Positions 41,559 through 52,445 are shown, counted from the first letter of the stretch. The stretch is 64,000 bases of DNA from Salticus scenicus (GCA_963930645.1 OZ005652.1:323110738-323174737); one strand, 5' to 3'. A program made the numbers and translations. Notes: generated by a model from the sequence alone, not told the origin.

Positions 41559-42942
41559 ACTCTATAACAAAAAAAGCGACGCACCAAGAATGAGTTATGT
41601 AAACTGGACACAAATTGATATGTATACAGGTTTCAATGGAAAATGCAAAATTTTAAAAGTTGGCTGCCATCGAATGAGCATGTGACGCTGCAGCGCCTCT
41701 TAACTGCGCAATTGGCATTATATTAAAAATGAGAAATTTTGATTCCAGGTCATAAATTCTTCGAGAATTTCATTCCGTCTACTCAGATAGACAGTAATTA
41801 TGCCTCGAACAATATCCGCAGATGACATCATTTGAGAGAGGTGTGTAGTTGGGCTCAAAGAAACCAGTTCGTTTAATCTGCGAATTTTTGACAATTGGAT
41901 AGGAGCGATGCCCATATTAGATGATATTGGCAGAATGGGTGAACACAGCGTCAGGGAGGAAGTGGTCAGCCTAGAGAGCGGACAGAATGTGAGAATCAAT
42001 CAATCGTCAGAGCGGTACTTAAATGCCGAAAATTCATCATTATCATCGATTCTACGTGCAAATGGTACTTCAGTGACTTCAAGGACCATTAATAGGCGTC
42101 TCAAAGAAATGGGGTTGAGCTCACGGAGCCCTTATGCGAACTGCTATTAAACTTTGTATACCGACAAGCGTGTTTACAGTGATATCGGGATCGTACGAAC
42201 TGGAATGTCACTGAATGGAGTAGAATTGTCTTCAGTGATGAGTCCTAATCGCATTTGAGCCCCGATGACCAGCGAAGACGCGTCTGGGGACGCACCAAAA
42301 AAAAGTGGGATTTCAACCCGACTGTTGCCAGATATACAGCCCGACAACCAGAAGTGATTGTCTGGAATGTCATTTTATTTCATAGCGGGACCCTTTTGGT
42401 TGTCATCCGTGGCATCTTTACAGCACAGAGGTACGTAGACGACATTTTACGTCCCATTGTATTTCCCTTCATATCATGCAGTCCTGACCGTATATTTCAG
42501 CATGATAATGCTCGCCCGCGCACAGAGATAGTTTTTGCTGTTTGTTTTTCTGTTTGCCTAACATTATTTTGGACAGTAAAGTCGCCGGATCTCTTTCCTA
42601 CTGAGGACGTTTGGAGCACCAGGAAAAGGGTCCTACTACTAGCTCGGAATTTTGCCAATCTAACGCATTAATTAGACAGAACTTGGCGTGATATCTCGCA
42701 GGAGCATGTCTGCCAAGTCTATTAATTAATGCCAAGCCGAATAACTACTTACATAAGGGTCAGAAGTGGACCAATGCGTTATTGATTTGTTGACTTTTGT
42801 GAGGCCATTTCTTTTGATTAAACCATCCGAATTTTCTGAAAATATAATTATTTGTTTTTCTTCGCATGTATATCACATCTACCAATTTTCGTCTCATTTG
42901 GATAACTCCTTCTGGGTGCGTCGATTTTTTTGTTATAGAGTA
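41559..42942 (+). mobile_element. Degraded full-length Tc1-like transposon
   Basis: The left end ACTCTATAACAAAAAAAGCG is mirrored by the complement of ACTCTATAACAAAAAAATCG at 42942. Similarity continues inward through GACGCACC, AGAA and GAGTTAT for roughly 60 bp. Total length is 1384 bp. The TA duplication is intact on the right and changed to GA on the left. A broken transposase frame fills the interior. Confidence 0.85.
41800..42789 (+). pseudogene. Tc1-like (DD34E) transposase pseudogene
   Basis: The start at 41800 reads MPRTISADDII and then meets a TGA in place of an expected Glu codon. Recognisable blocks follow: a helix-turn-helix region with LRANGTSVTSRTINRR (around 42055-42100), SSDES-type first catalytic Asp at about 42235 followed by a stop, SPDDQRRRVW (42255 on), HTARQPEVIVW-type block, TAQRYVDDILRP, QHDNARPRTE (second Asp, about 42500-42530), SPDLFPTEDVW (third acidic residue, about 42585-42615), and a C-terminal LDRTWRDISQEHV block. 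Several stops and frameshifts separate the blocks, so it is inactive. It belongs to the element whose inverted repeats are at 41559 and 42942. Confidence 0.85.
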
Positions 42943-43145
42943 TATAAGGACCTGGAAAAAAGTATAAGGTCGCAAAGTATGTTAAAAAAAACAGTATAAA
43001 ACATAGTAAAACTAGAAAAAATTAATATCACCTTTTCTTAGAAATGAAATTAAAAACATAAACATAGGTTATGGACGTATATAATATGTAATCAAAGCAT
43101 TAAATGACAACTTAGAAATCTGATGGCATTTCATCTTGGAAATAA

Positions 43146-43573
43146 TTATAAAGTTGAGGAGTTGTGAAGGAAAATATAAAATAAACATCCTACAAGTTGA
43201 CTTTTTTTTTCAATGGCATTTATCAGTCGATCAGTCATTGTTGATTCAGGTCGAGATGAAGTTTCTTTTTTGATATTTTCCCTTGTATATCTGATCGCAT
43301 TAATGAGTTTGCATTTCCCCTCGATGGTGTCATATGTCCTTATAAACAGATTGCGCAAGTATGCTCCAAATATTTTCTATTGGGTTTAAATGCGGAATGT
43401 AAGATGGCCAATCAAGCAGACGGCACTCATTTGCTTCAAATCAAGCTTTAGGCTTTAGTTGAAGAAGTAGCATGTATACTGGCATTATCCTGGCTGAAAT
43501 ATCCAATATCCTGATACAACTAGAGTGGCATTGGGAAACAAATTATCACCCAGCATATCTTGATACTTTTTTC
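43146..43573 (-). pseudogene. C-terminal fragment of a second Tc1/Tc3-like transposase
   Basis: Reading the minus strand from 43573: YQDMLGDNLFPNA, then a frameshifted match to WIFQQDNASIHAT (second catalytic Asp), a block ending WPSYIPHLNPIENIW (third acidic residue), LAQSVYK, and a tail ending IEKKSQLVG with a stop before 43146. These are the Tc1/mariner DDE landmarks. The helix-turn-helix domain and first Asp are absent because the fragment stops exactly where Penelope-like coding sequence begins (43576), so the junction is an insertion or deletion breakpoint. Stops and frameshifts make it a pseudogene. Confidence 0.75.
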
Positions 43574-43575
43574 CG

Positions 43576-43872
43576 TGTTCGTCCTGCAACTTAGATTATA
43601 TTGGTCAAACTAGGAGGCGTTTGAAATACAGAATAAATGAGCACCGTCGGAATGTTCGTAATGAAGAGATTACCAAATCTTCTGTTGCTTCCCACTGCTG
43701 GTCTCAAGGTCATCGTTTTGATTTTTCCAAAACTAACATAATCTCATCTCCTGTCTGTTTCTCCCATTTGGATATTCATGAAGCATTTTACGTATTTAAA
43801 AATTCGAAAAATTTTGTTAATGATATTTCTTCCACTCCTTTCTTCTCTGACGCTTGGAAATTACTCACGTAA
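43576..43872 (+). pseudogene. Penelope-like element, GIY-YIG endonuclease end (5'-truncated)
   Basis: The frame from TGT at 43576 to TAA at 43870-43872 encodes CSSCNLDYIGQTRRRL followed by INEHRRN, SSVASHCWSQGHRFDFS and a C-terminal WKLLT. The Cys pair, YIGQT, the Arg and the EHR glutamate are the signature of the GIY-YIG nuclease that follows the reverse transcriptase in Penelope-like retroelements. The whole reverse transcriptase is missing: the fragment starts at the breakpoint with the Tc1/Tc3 relic. The 3' UTR runs to about 44020, is interrupted by a LINE, and appears to resume at 46165 and end with the hammerhead-bearing terminus. The remaining ORF is open but has no start codon or catalytic partner. 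Confidence 0.8.
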
Positions 43873-44017
43873 CTTAGATTTTCGTTTAATTTTTGTTATC
43901 CTTAGATTGTTTTATGTTTAATCTCACTCATTTATTTATTTTCTTGTTTTCTTGTACAATTCTATTCACACCAGTAGCTATATTTATTTTCTACTTCATA
44001 TGTTTTTCTTTTCATTT

Positions 44018-46131
44018 TAATTCAATAGTTTTATTAACGATATTCCACCCTCCCTTCCTACCATCAATAGCACTAATGACATAGATCTCCTGGTTAACAA
44101 CATCACTAATGATATTAAGAGTGCTATTGACTATGCTACTACTTCCAAACCTGCTAACGAATTTTTTAAATTAGACCCGCACGTCCGCATTCTAACTACT
44201 AATAAAAATAGAGCCAGGAAAACTTGGCAACGTACGCATAGAATTCATGATAAAATTATTCTAAATCGAGCTCAGCAGGATCTTAAAGATTATCTTTATA
44301 AAAAACGCAATGACAGTTGGAAAGAATTCCTCGAATCCCTGTCTCCAGAGGATAACTCCATCTGGAAAGCGGCCAGGAGATTTAAGAGCTCCTTTGAACC
44401 AATGCCTCCTATCCTTATTCCAAATTCCCAGAACTATGCGTACACTAACGAGGAGAAAGCTAATGCTATTGCTATAAACCTCGAGACTCAATTCCAAGGT
44501 AATCCTATTGATAGTGATGAAACTGAGAGAGAAGTCAATTCTATTGTTAGCAGATTCTTGAATAACCGCATTCCTCCATCTGATTTTTTGGTAACCCACG
44601 CTGATGTCATCCGTGAAATCAAAAAACTTAAAAATAAAAAAGCCCCAGGCATCAGCGGAATCACTAATGACGCCCTCAAGAATCTACCATTCACTTATAT
44701 TCCAAAAATCACCCATCTGTTCAATAATATTTTTAAATTTAATTATTTCCCATTTTATTGGAAAACTGCAGTCATTGCTCCGATACTAAAACCTGCCAAG
44801 CCCCCTGATAGGGCTTCGAGTTACCGCCCAATTTCCCTTCTAAATGTTCTTAGTAAATTATTCGAAGCCTTTATTGCTCAACAGATTGACACTCATATTG
44901 CAGAAAATAATATTATGATCCCAGAACAATTTGGGTTCTGTAATGGCCTTTCAGCCCCACACCAGGTCTACAGATTAGTTGAGCACATAACCACCGGCAA
45001 AATTCGGAAGCAATATACTGCGGCAGTTTTTCTTGATATTGAAAAGGCATTTGACAAAGTTTGGACCTCTGGCTTAATTTTCAAACTTATTAATTATAAC
45101 TTTCCACCCGCCCTTATTAAGTTAATTCATAGTTACCTACTTGACAGAAACTTCCACGTGAAAGTGAAAGACACTCTTTCACGGAACTTTTTTGCCCATT
45201 TCGGCGTTCCTCAAGGATCCAAAATTAGTCCTAAATTATTTAATCTTTATATTAATGATATACCTAGATACCCTCATACCTCATTGGCTATTTTTGCAGA
45301 CGATACCTGTATTTTCGCTTCGAGCGTCAACAGGCGTTATGCTATTTCGGCTATTTCCCGTCACCTTAAAATTCTGGTTCACTGGTTCTATAAATGGAGA
45401 ATAGCATTTAATACTACCAAAACTGAAGCTATTCTTTTTTCACGTGGAAGAAATGCTATGACATCTGATAAACGTGATAAATTCCAAATTAGCCTCGGCG
45501 CCACCCCCTTACCATGGTCAAATCACTGTAAATACCTTGGTGTTATTCTAGACCAATCTCTCACTTTTCAACAACACATTATCACCACGCGTAATAAATT
45601 CCGTGCAGCTAAAAGTAAATTACTTCCCCTCTTAGCTCGGAATAGCAAATTAAACTTTAAAAATAAATTGCTCTTGTACACTTCCTACTTACGACCCATT
45701 CTCACTTATGCTTGTATGGTATGGTCATATGCTGCCAAATCGCATATCAAGTTACTCATTAGGGCTCAAAATTCAACTATTCGGCAAATTCTTGATATGC
45801 CTTGGTACGTTAGAAATTTTCACATCTACAAAGAAATTGAAACTCCTAAACTTAATGACTTCAATCAATACTTAAATATACAATTCCATTTGGCTCTTGA
45901 ATCAATAAATAACGCTGCTTTAAACACACTAGCAACATATGACCATAATGCTCCTCTGAATAGACTCAGACCCAGAGCGGGCCTCAGTCTAAACTCCCAC
46001 CTTTAATCTTTTTATTATGTTAACTTCTTTATCTTTTCATCTTTCTATCGCCCTCGGGCATTGACTTCTCTTCGGAGATTATATCCTGTCCTCGTCCTTG
46101 TGTTGTCCTGTATATGTTATTTTTGTCCTTG

Positions 46132-46164
<33 letters not shown>
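44018..46164 (+). mobile_element. Jockey-like LINE insertion with poly(A) tail
   Basis: A 5'-truncated LINE. The 5' junction falls at or soon after 44018. The 3' UTR after the stop at 46006 contains CCCTCGGGCATTGACTTC and ends in a 29-base A tail at 46136-46164. I could not find a clear target-site duplication. Sequence on the right (46165 on) joins in character with the Penelope 3' UTR on the left. Confidence 0.85.
44021..46006 (+). CDS. Jockey-like non-LTR retrotransposon ORF2, 5'-truncated (reverse transcriptase)
   Basis: One uninterrupted frame of about 661 codons, after a TAA at 44018-44020. The first ~125 codons (INDIPPSLPTINSTNDIDLL and on) are the linker after the endonuclease domain, which is itself lost. 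The first Met is at 44402. From there the RT motifs are KKAPGI (about residue 78), YRPISLL, FLDIEKAFDKVW (about 211-222, first catalytic Asp), FGVPQGSKISP (about 265-275), FADD (298-301, catalytic Asp pair) and YLGVILD (about 377). A C-terminal region with LRPILTYACMVW follows. There is no RNase H domain. The RT reads as intact, so the copy is young, but with no ORF1 or endonuclease it cannot mobilise alone. It lies inside the Penelope-like element. Confidence 0.9.
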   Translation, partial: FNSFINDIPPSLPTINSTNDIDLLVNNITNDIKSAIDYATTSKPANEFFKLDPHVRILTTNKNRARKTWQRTHRIHDKIILNRAQQDLKDYLYKKRNDSWKEFLESLSPEDNSIWKAARRFKSSFEPMPPILIPNSQNYAYTNEEKANAIAINLETQFQGNPIDSDETEREVNSIVSRFLNNRIPPSDFLVTHADVIREIKKLKNKKAPGISGITNDALKNLPFTYIPKITHLFNNIFKFNYFPFYWKTAVIAPILKPAKPPDRASSYRPISLLNVLSKLFEAFIAQQIDTHIAENNIMIPEQFGFCNGLSAPHQVYRLVEHITTGKIRKQYTAAVFLDIEKAFDKVWTSGLIFKLINYNFPPALIKLIHSYLLDRNFHVKVKDTLSRNFFAHFGVPQGSKISPKLFNLYINDIPRYPHTSLAIFADDTCIFASSVNRRYAISAISRHLKILVHWFYKWRIAFNTTKTEAILFSRGRNAMTSDKRDKFQISLGATPLPWSNHCKYLGVILDQSLTFQQHIITTRNKFRAAKSKLLPLLARNSKLNFKNKLLLYTSYLRPILTYACMVWSYAAKSHIKLLIRAQNSTIRQILDMPWYVRNFHIYKEIETPKLNDFNQYLNIQFHLALESINNAALNTLATYDHNAPLNRLRPRAGLSLNSHL

Positions 46165-46166
<2 letters not shown>

Positions 46167-46640
46167 AAAAATTGTGTTTTAAAATACCAAAAAAAATTAA
46201 ATAAGTTGCTCTCTAAAAATTAAAAATATTCTTACTATACCTAAACTTTCTCCTAGTCATGTAATGCTGTACTTAACCTTCCTACTCATTTTTATATTGT
46301 GTTTCCTATTTCCATAAGCTCTAAAAATTTGTTGTTATTACTTTTTGTGCTTTTTATGTTTCCCCCCCCCCCTATCTCCATTGCAGTGAATTGTTGTTCG
46401 GGACTCTCACTCCGTTAGCTTCCACTTCTAGGTAATGGAGGATGCGTGACACTGTCACAGGTGCCTCCCACCCAATCCATCCGAAGATCCTAAACGATTT
46501 TGTGCGTTGCCGCTTTGACTGCAGCACTCGTGCTTACTTTATTCGCCTGATGAAGGGTCGTGTGTTTTTTCGACCCGAAACAATTGTTGCGAGTTTATTG
46601 CATTTTATGGTGTTTATTCAAAGTTTGTAAGTAATATTTT
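46165..46640 (+). mobile_element. 3' terminal part of the interrupted Penelope-like element
   Basis: AT-rich 3' UTR followed by a more GC-rich terminus from about 46375. The last ~120 bp (from GCTTTGACTGCAGCACTCGT to GTGTTTATTCAAA) is also present at 50520-50640 and, in part, inverted at 50183-50245. This shows it is a conserved element end and not unique sequence. It includes the hammerhead motif at 46541-46594. Confidence 0.7.
46541..46594 (+). ncRNA. Hammerhead ribozyme motif (minimal type I) in Penelope terminus
   Basis: Stem I ATTCGC (46541-46546) pairs with GCGAGT (46589-46594). The core CTGATGA is at 46547-46553, followed by one extra A and then stem II GGGTCG/CGACCC around a T-rich loop. 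GAAA is at 46577-46580. Stem III is only A-U plus C-G closed by AATT, then GTT with the predicted cleavage after 46588. Very short stem III is typical of hammerheads reported in Penelope-like elements, where they are thought to process tandem transcripts. The extra A after the core is unusual but shared by all three copies in this window. Activity is not shown. Confidence 0.7.
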
Positions 46641-47684
46641 TACAACGCCAGTTTATTGATGCTTCTTTATTAAATAATGAGTAGTAACATTTTTAGCTTT
46701 ATTGTCTTATATTTTTCCTTTATAAATAGCTATTTAATGCAAAAAATGTAAGACAATTTTCGTTAAATACTTTTCTAAACAAAAAGAAACATTTTGTAAA
46801 AATCTCATTCTAGTATGTAACTTTTTGTTTCAATTATTTATTTAAACGTTTTCAAATTTCCATAAAAATAATTTCAATTAAATGCGTTGTAAACTATACA
46901 ATCCAAACTTTAAAAAAAAAGGTTTTTCAAGATTCTTATTCTTATTCAACTAAATTTTAAATGAAATTTATGATTAGAATATATATGTCTTTTAAGAATT
47001 TCATGCTACTATGAATTATAATCTAGTATAAAATTGCTAAATCTATCTTAAGCTTATTTGATTGTTATTTTATTCTTTCAATGTATGCTTCAAAAGTGCA
47101 GTTTGTACTTCACTTCATTTAGAAGTTATTTAATTTGTTTAAGTATGCACACTTTCTAAACAATTATTATTGCGAAATTAATTACTTTTTGGAAGAGTAT
47201 CTGAAAATTTCTATTTTTGCATAATCTATACTTTTTAAAACCCAGATACTAATTTATTGAGCAAATAAATAAATGATATTTTAAGTACTAAAAATTCCAG
47301 ACAAAACTGCAAACTGTTAAAGTGAAACAAAGATATATTTATTTAAAACATTAATTTACTTTTTATCATTAAACTGTCTCAAAGTATGATACTTATTCGG
47401 CGTCAATATTTATTTTAACGATAGTTAGTACATAAAAATTATTATCATAAATTTGTAAACACCGGTAGACAAATAATTTAAATATCATTTTAATATATAT
47501 CCCATTATCAATTGTTTAATCATGTTATTCTTACTGTAAAGATATTTGTTAATAATTTAGTTTGTCTTTCCAATTTTTAAAATCCAAATGCACAAAAAAT
47601 TCTTAAGTCAGAAAACTTTTTAAGAATTGCATTATTTTCCTCATCCGCAAGTGAGAAAAATCGAGTATGTCAACTTAGTATACA

Positions 47685-47713
<29 letters not shown>
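46641..47713. other. AT-rich non-coding stretch
   Basis: Nothing recognisable. A TA run at about 47682-47720 leads into the next repeat. Confidence 0.5.
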
Positions 47714-47715
<2 letters not shown>

Positions 47716-49005
47716 TATATACTACCAGGCTTTGCCCGCTTCGCTGAGCACTATACTTACATGAGTTGTCAAAATTCCATTACATTATTAATAATCTAAG
47801 TTTCCTCTGTATTCCGTAGAGGTTTTCCCCGTTCGCAACGTGAAGTTTCCGGGTCCACACTGCCTTCGGCAGCAACTTACCGCTTCTTACTTCCCTTTAC
47901 CCAGCGGCTAAGTTAGAAGTTTCGCAAAATCTCACCAAAGTACATAATGCGTACACCTAATCAACATACACACACTAAAACGCATCATTCTATGATAATG
48001 TAACAAACAGAATAACGTGTAATCAAACGTGTAATCAAACAGAATAACGTGTTTTTACGCTTGTTTATTGCCCCCCCCCCATCCGACCCCAAGGTGGTAA
48101 GTGGGTGAATTTCGTAAAATCTCTTTACAATAAGTGTCAGATACATATAAACAAGTTGTGCACCAAATTTCATGACCGCAGATCCCACAGCTTTCCCAAG
48201 ACAAAGTTAGTGCCAAAAGGGGTGGGGGTGGGGGTCTTGAATTTTGAACTCCGCCCCCTCAAAAAAAATCGAAAATCACAAAAAGAAAAAAAAAAAATGT
48301 GTTTTTGAAAATATTCTAAAGAAGACACGTGGGTATTTTCATTAACCTTTGTAATATCTTTAGTAGAGCTCTACTAAAAAATCCGGAATTTCTTAAAATT
48401 CCCCCTCGAAAAACGATTCCCCCCCCCCTCCTTTAAGAATCAAGAATTCTAAAATCGTATATAATGTTTTATTTATACTCAAGTCAAATCTCATCATGTG
48501 CAATTTTTTCACCATGTAATTTGGGGTCGAGTTATGCTTACAAACGTTTTTTTGCTTCCTGTCCCGCTGGGGGGAAAGGGGTATTTCGATAATTCCCGTT
48601 TCATTAGGTGACGTTTGCATATAAAAAATGTTGAATTGTTGGGCTGTTGAATTCTGTCCAGCTGTTCTCAAGTAATACCCGGACAAACGTTTTTTTTGTC
48701 TTTTGCCCCCCCCCCGCAGGGGGGGGGGACGAGGGAGGGGGGAAATCTGAAAAGTTAATAGATATAATTTTAAGTTGGGTGAAGACTTAAATTCCTGCCA
48801 AGCGCCGTTGAATTCCGTCCAGCCGTTTTCAAGTGATGCCCGGGCAAAAAAAGCGACATACAGACGCGATGACACACACACACACACAGGCAAAATTTTC
48901 TGAAGTCATTTTCGGCTTTCATGGTGTGTGGAACGTGAACATATCACAAAATGTTTCAATTCTGACAAATTTACAGACAAAAGTCTGATTTTATTAATAT
49001 AGATA
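47714..49005. repeat. Degenerate interspersed repeat with G/C homopolymer tracts
   Basis: Starts CAGGCTTTGCCCGCTTCGCT and ends around TTTTATTAATATAGATAT. Inside, phrases recur: TGAATTCTGTCCAGCTGTTCTC and later TGAATTCCGTCCAGCCGTTTTC, both followed by AAGTRATRCCCGG. There are several C or G runs (48070, 48420, 48706-48730), and a CA run follows GACATACAGACGCGATGA near 48858-48890. This layout is like non-autonomous repeats common in arthropod genomes. The 166-codon minus frame over it is incidental. Confidence 0.5.
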
Positions 49006-50182
49006 TATTTGTAAGTAATCTACTAAAGTCACCTCTTCTGAAGCAAGTAATGAATCTAATATTTATTTTTCCCCAAGAGATTCAAGTGGAAGTATATTTT
49101 TGCTAGCATTTCATTTTGTACTTATTTTAATTTGTTAAAAGCTTTTTTAAACATTATTTTTAAATATGTTCAAACATTAAAAAAACATTTTTAATTTGTT
49201 AAAATTTGAATCTTTTAATAATCCTTCATATATCATTATAAATCTTAAATAAGACTTTTAAAAGTAAACATCATCATTTATAGAAACTTAAACAATTGTT
49301 AATTTATACATAACCAGCAATATTTCATCTTTTTACTAATCACTATATTTAAATGAATTCTCAAATCTATGACTTATTAATATAAAATTTTCAAAATTTT
49401 TGATTGAAATGTCTGAGACTATTTATACGGAATCTCGTTGTTGTCAGTAGCGTCTTTCATATCGGCACGTGGCGATACCCCACTGCCTGCGGCAGTGTCT
49501 TATCTGAATGCGCGCAAAGAAATTAAGGTATTCATACACGAACCTCGATTGGTCCCAAATGTCTTTGGCAGCGTTTTTCACAGGTGCACTGTACTCACTA
49601 CTTGTCGTAACGCTCTACCAACGCACGCTATGCGTATCCTCCTCTGCCCTCTGCCTACCCAGTTTAATTTTACTGGCCCACAAATAAGTACAATCAATTC
49701 TCAGACCTAAAAACAAACCAACACACAGAAATCGTATTCCTGGGGAAGAAGGATCGCAGTTGGAAACACATGGAAATGTTTGGAAATTAGTTTCACCACC
49801 ATTCTCCGCCTCCATAGGGGAGAAGAGGGATTCCGCAAATTCCCTTTATAGTATTTTGGGTTAACATAACCACCCCACACATCAAACAATTGTCTTCCTG
49901 ATATACTTTGGTGCAGAGTTGCGCTTGGAAACATGATTTGTCCCCTCCCTAAGGTGTAAAAAAGCAAATGTTACAAAATCATTATATATTGAATGTTGGA
50001 TATATATATAACCAACCCACACACCAAACTATCCCCTTCCTGGGATAATCTGGAGCAAAGTTTCGCTTGGAAATGTAATTTTTAACTTCCCCCCCTTCCG
50101 AAACGCGAAGTACAACGTAATAAATTTTGCAGCATATAATTTATTTGTTTTTGTAGGATACACATTAATAATTAAAAAAAAA

Positions 50183-50438
50183 CGACCCTTTGTCAGGCGA
50201 ACCTAAGTAGGGACGAGTTCTGCAATGCAAACAAAGCGACAACATACCTTTTACATATATATACAGGCAACGTACAGGAAATTCCTTTTTTTAAATTCCT
50301 TAAAAAAAAAAGAAATAAAGAATGTACGGAATTACTAAGAAACTGGTGTAATGAATTTAATTCAAACTCAATTGATAAAAGAGACTGTCGAATATTGTGA
50401 GTTACCGCACTAAGAATGGTAAACTTACTCCTTTTCAA
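50183..50438 (-). mobile_element. Penelope-like terminus, inverted and truncated
   Basis: On the minus strand, GCTTTGTTTGCATTGCAGAA, then CTCGTCCCTACTTAGGTTCG, then CCTGACAAAGGGTCG, matches 46514-46560 and 50513-50568. The match stops after the first half of the hammerhead (core plus left arm of stem II) and runs into T-rich sequence, so the 3' half is lost. Upstream on the same strand (50438-50245) an 81-codon frame could be Penelope-derived, but I cannot identify it. Confidence 0.55.
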
Positions 50439-50512
50439 AGTATTTTTAACGCGAAAGGAAGCAGGAAATTTAACTTAATTTCAATAAACTTAGGAATTAT
50501 CCGAGCACCTTT

Positions 50513-50640
50513 GCATCTTTATTTGCATTGTAGCATTCGTGCCTATATTGTTAGCCTGACGAAGGGTCATGTTTTCTTTCAACCCGAAACAGTTGTTGAG
50601 AATTCTTTCATTTTATAGTGTTTATTCAAGTTTTTATACT
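50513..50640 (+). mobile_element. Penelope-like terminus with decayed hammerhead motif
   Basis: TTTGCATTGTAGCATTCGTG through GTGTTTATTCAAG aligns with 46518-46625. Hammerhead parts: CTGACGA (50556-50562) plus an extra A, stem II GGGT/ACCC, GAAA at 50586-50589, then C-AGTT-G and TT. Stem I (TTAGC against GAGAA) has mismatches, so this copy is probably inactive. Confidence 0.6.
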
Positions 50641-52135
50641 TTTACTTTTAGGCGCCAGCTCTGTAGTGCTTTCTTTTATTTTCTTTTTCTTTCTTTCTTT
50701 TTTTTTTTTTTTAATTATTCATAACGAACTCACACACCGACAAAATTGCATTCCTGAGATAAATTGGAGCAAAATTAAGCTTCAAAACTTTTTTTTTTGT
50801 TCCTCTATCCACATTCCCAATTGGGGAAGTAAGAATTTCGTGAAATCCCTTTATAGTGTTTGTGTTAGATGTACATGACCAATCCAAAACTCTAATAATG
50901 TGGAGCTTTAAATAATGTGGAGCAAATTTTTTCTCCTTTTTTAAAGCAGGGAAAGGTGAAATTTTTCCTAATCCCGTGACAATGATCTTTGTATTCACAT
51001 AATCATCTCACATACTGAAATCGTGACCGCAGCTTCTATAGATTCGCGAAACAAATGTAAAACAAAATGTAACGCAATATTAACGCAAATGTAACGCAAA
51101 AAGGGGGGGTTTCGAATTTCTTCTCCAGTAACTCTCCACCTTCCCCTTCTAAAAAAATTTTTAATCGAAAAAAGAAACGAAAAAAAAAAAAATGTTTTTT
51201 GAAAACACCCGTTTTTTTTTTCAACGGCTTTGTGGCATTTTTTGATAGAGTTCTGCCCGAAATTTATGATTTTTCTATATTCCTCTTCCCCTTATAAAAT
51301 CGAAAATTACGAAATCACCAAAAAGTTCTGAGTTCTTGAGTTATTTTGTACTCAATTCTAGGTGCCACATGAAAGCTTTTTCCACTGTGAAGTAATTTGA
51401 TTCCGAGTTATGCTCGCAAAAATGATTTTTTTTTCACCTGCCTTATCAGAGGAGAATTTCGCAAAATTGCATTTTAATAGAAGTCAAGGCTGCCAATCCA
51501 ATCTTCACACCAAAATTCGTGATCTATTCTCCCATAGATTTCCCACGACTGTGTTGAGTTGGATGCAATCATAGATATAGATAGATATAGATAAAAGATT
51601 ATGTGAAATTATATTTAGCCTCCTCCATCCTCCTCTTCGGTGGTGAATTCAAAAACTTCCTGAAACTGGTCTTTAGAAATTAATATTTGTTATGTTTTAA
51701 TGGAAACACATCTTACGAAAATCCTTTTTTTTTCTCTTTCTGCCTTTAAAGGTTATGTTAAATGAGTTTTCGCCCCCTATTCCCCCCCTCCCCCCCGAGG
51801 CCTAATTATTAAAATTTCTGAAATTCATTTCTAGGTATTTGTGTGTATTGTATTTTGAAGCAAAAATTTTAATTATATCTGATTATTATTATTATTATTA
51901 TTATTATTCGAAATATGAAGGTTTATGAGGAATTATGTTCTCCCCCCCCCCCCACACACACACACTTAGAAGACGAATTTTGTAAAATCGCTTTTACTGA
52001 GTAACTACGTCACGAAGGGAATATATTTAACAGGCTGCATGTCTCTAGGGGCAAGGGTATAAGCTGAGCGGGGATACATCACTCACTCGCTCACTCACTC
52101 GCTCACTCAAGACAAACGATTATATATGTATAAAT

Positions 52136-52410
52136 AATGCAGTTCTTAAAAATTGCTTTGGTGTATGCAAGTTCTTCTGAAAACAGTTAGGTTTAAAAAA
52201 AATTTAAAGCATTTCTCCTATATGTTGATGAAGAATATAATAAACTTACTGTATCTTTTTCATGCATTTTGATGTTCATTAATTGTTTAATACTATTTAT
52301 TAATTTACTTTAGGGCTGTTATTTTTATGTTCATACACACTACTATCAATTTTTTAATTTTAACTTTAATTAAATTATATATATATATATATAGAAAACT
52401 ATTGAAATGA

Positions 52411-52445
<35 letters not shown>

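Larger units (their letters stand above)
49440..52135. repeat. Degenerate internally repetitive element, split by Penelope fragments
   Basis: Recurrent phrases at intervals of roughly 150-200 bp: ACCNACACACNNAA, TTCCTGGGAT or TTCCTGATAT, TGGAGCAAAGTTTCGCTTGG-like words, and AATTTCGTGAAATCCCTTTATAGT with variants (49837, 50836, 51458). CACTGCCTGCGGCAG near 49480 matches CACTGCCTTCGGCAG near 47860, so it is related to the previous repeat. It ends with a CTCACTCG repeat at 52079-52110. A Penelope-derived block at 50165-50640 interrupts it. Boundaries are approximate. Confidence 0.45.

Noticed and set aside
43621..43872. Independent GIY-YIG homing endonuclease gene
   Set aside because: The Cys pair before YIGQT, the lack of a start codon and the downstream hammerhead terminus fit the 3' end of a Penelope-like element better.
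48393..48893. 166-codon minus-strand frame
   Set aside because: It crosses G and C homopolymers and repeated phrases of an interspersed repeat; composition is not protein-like.
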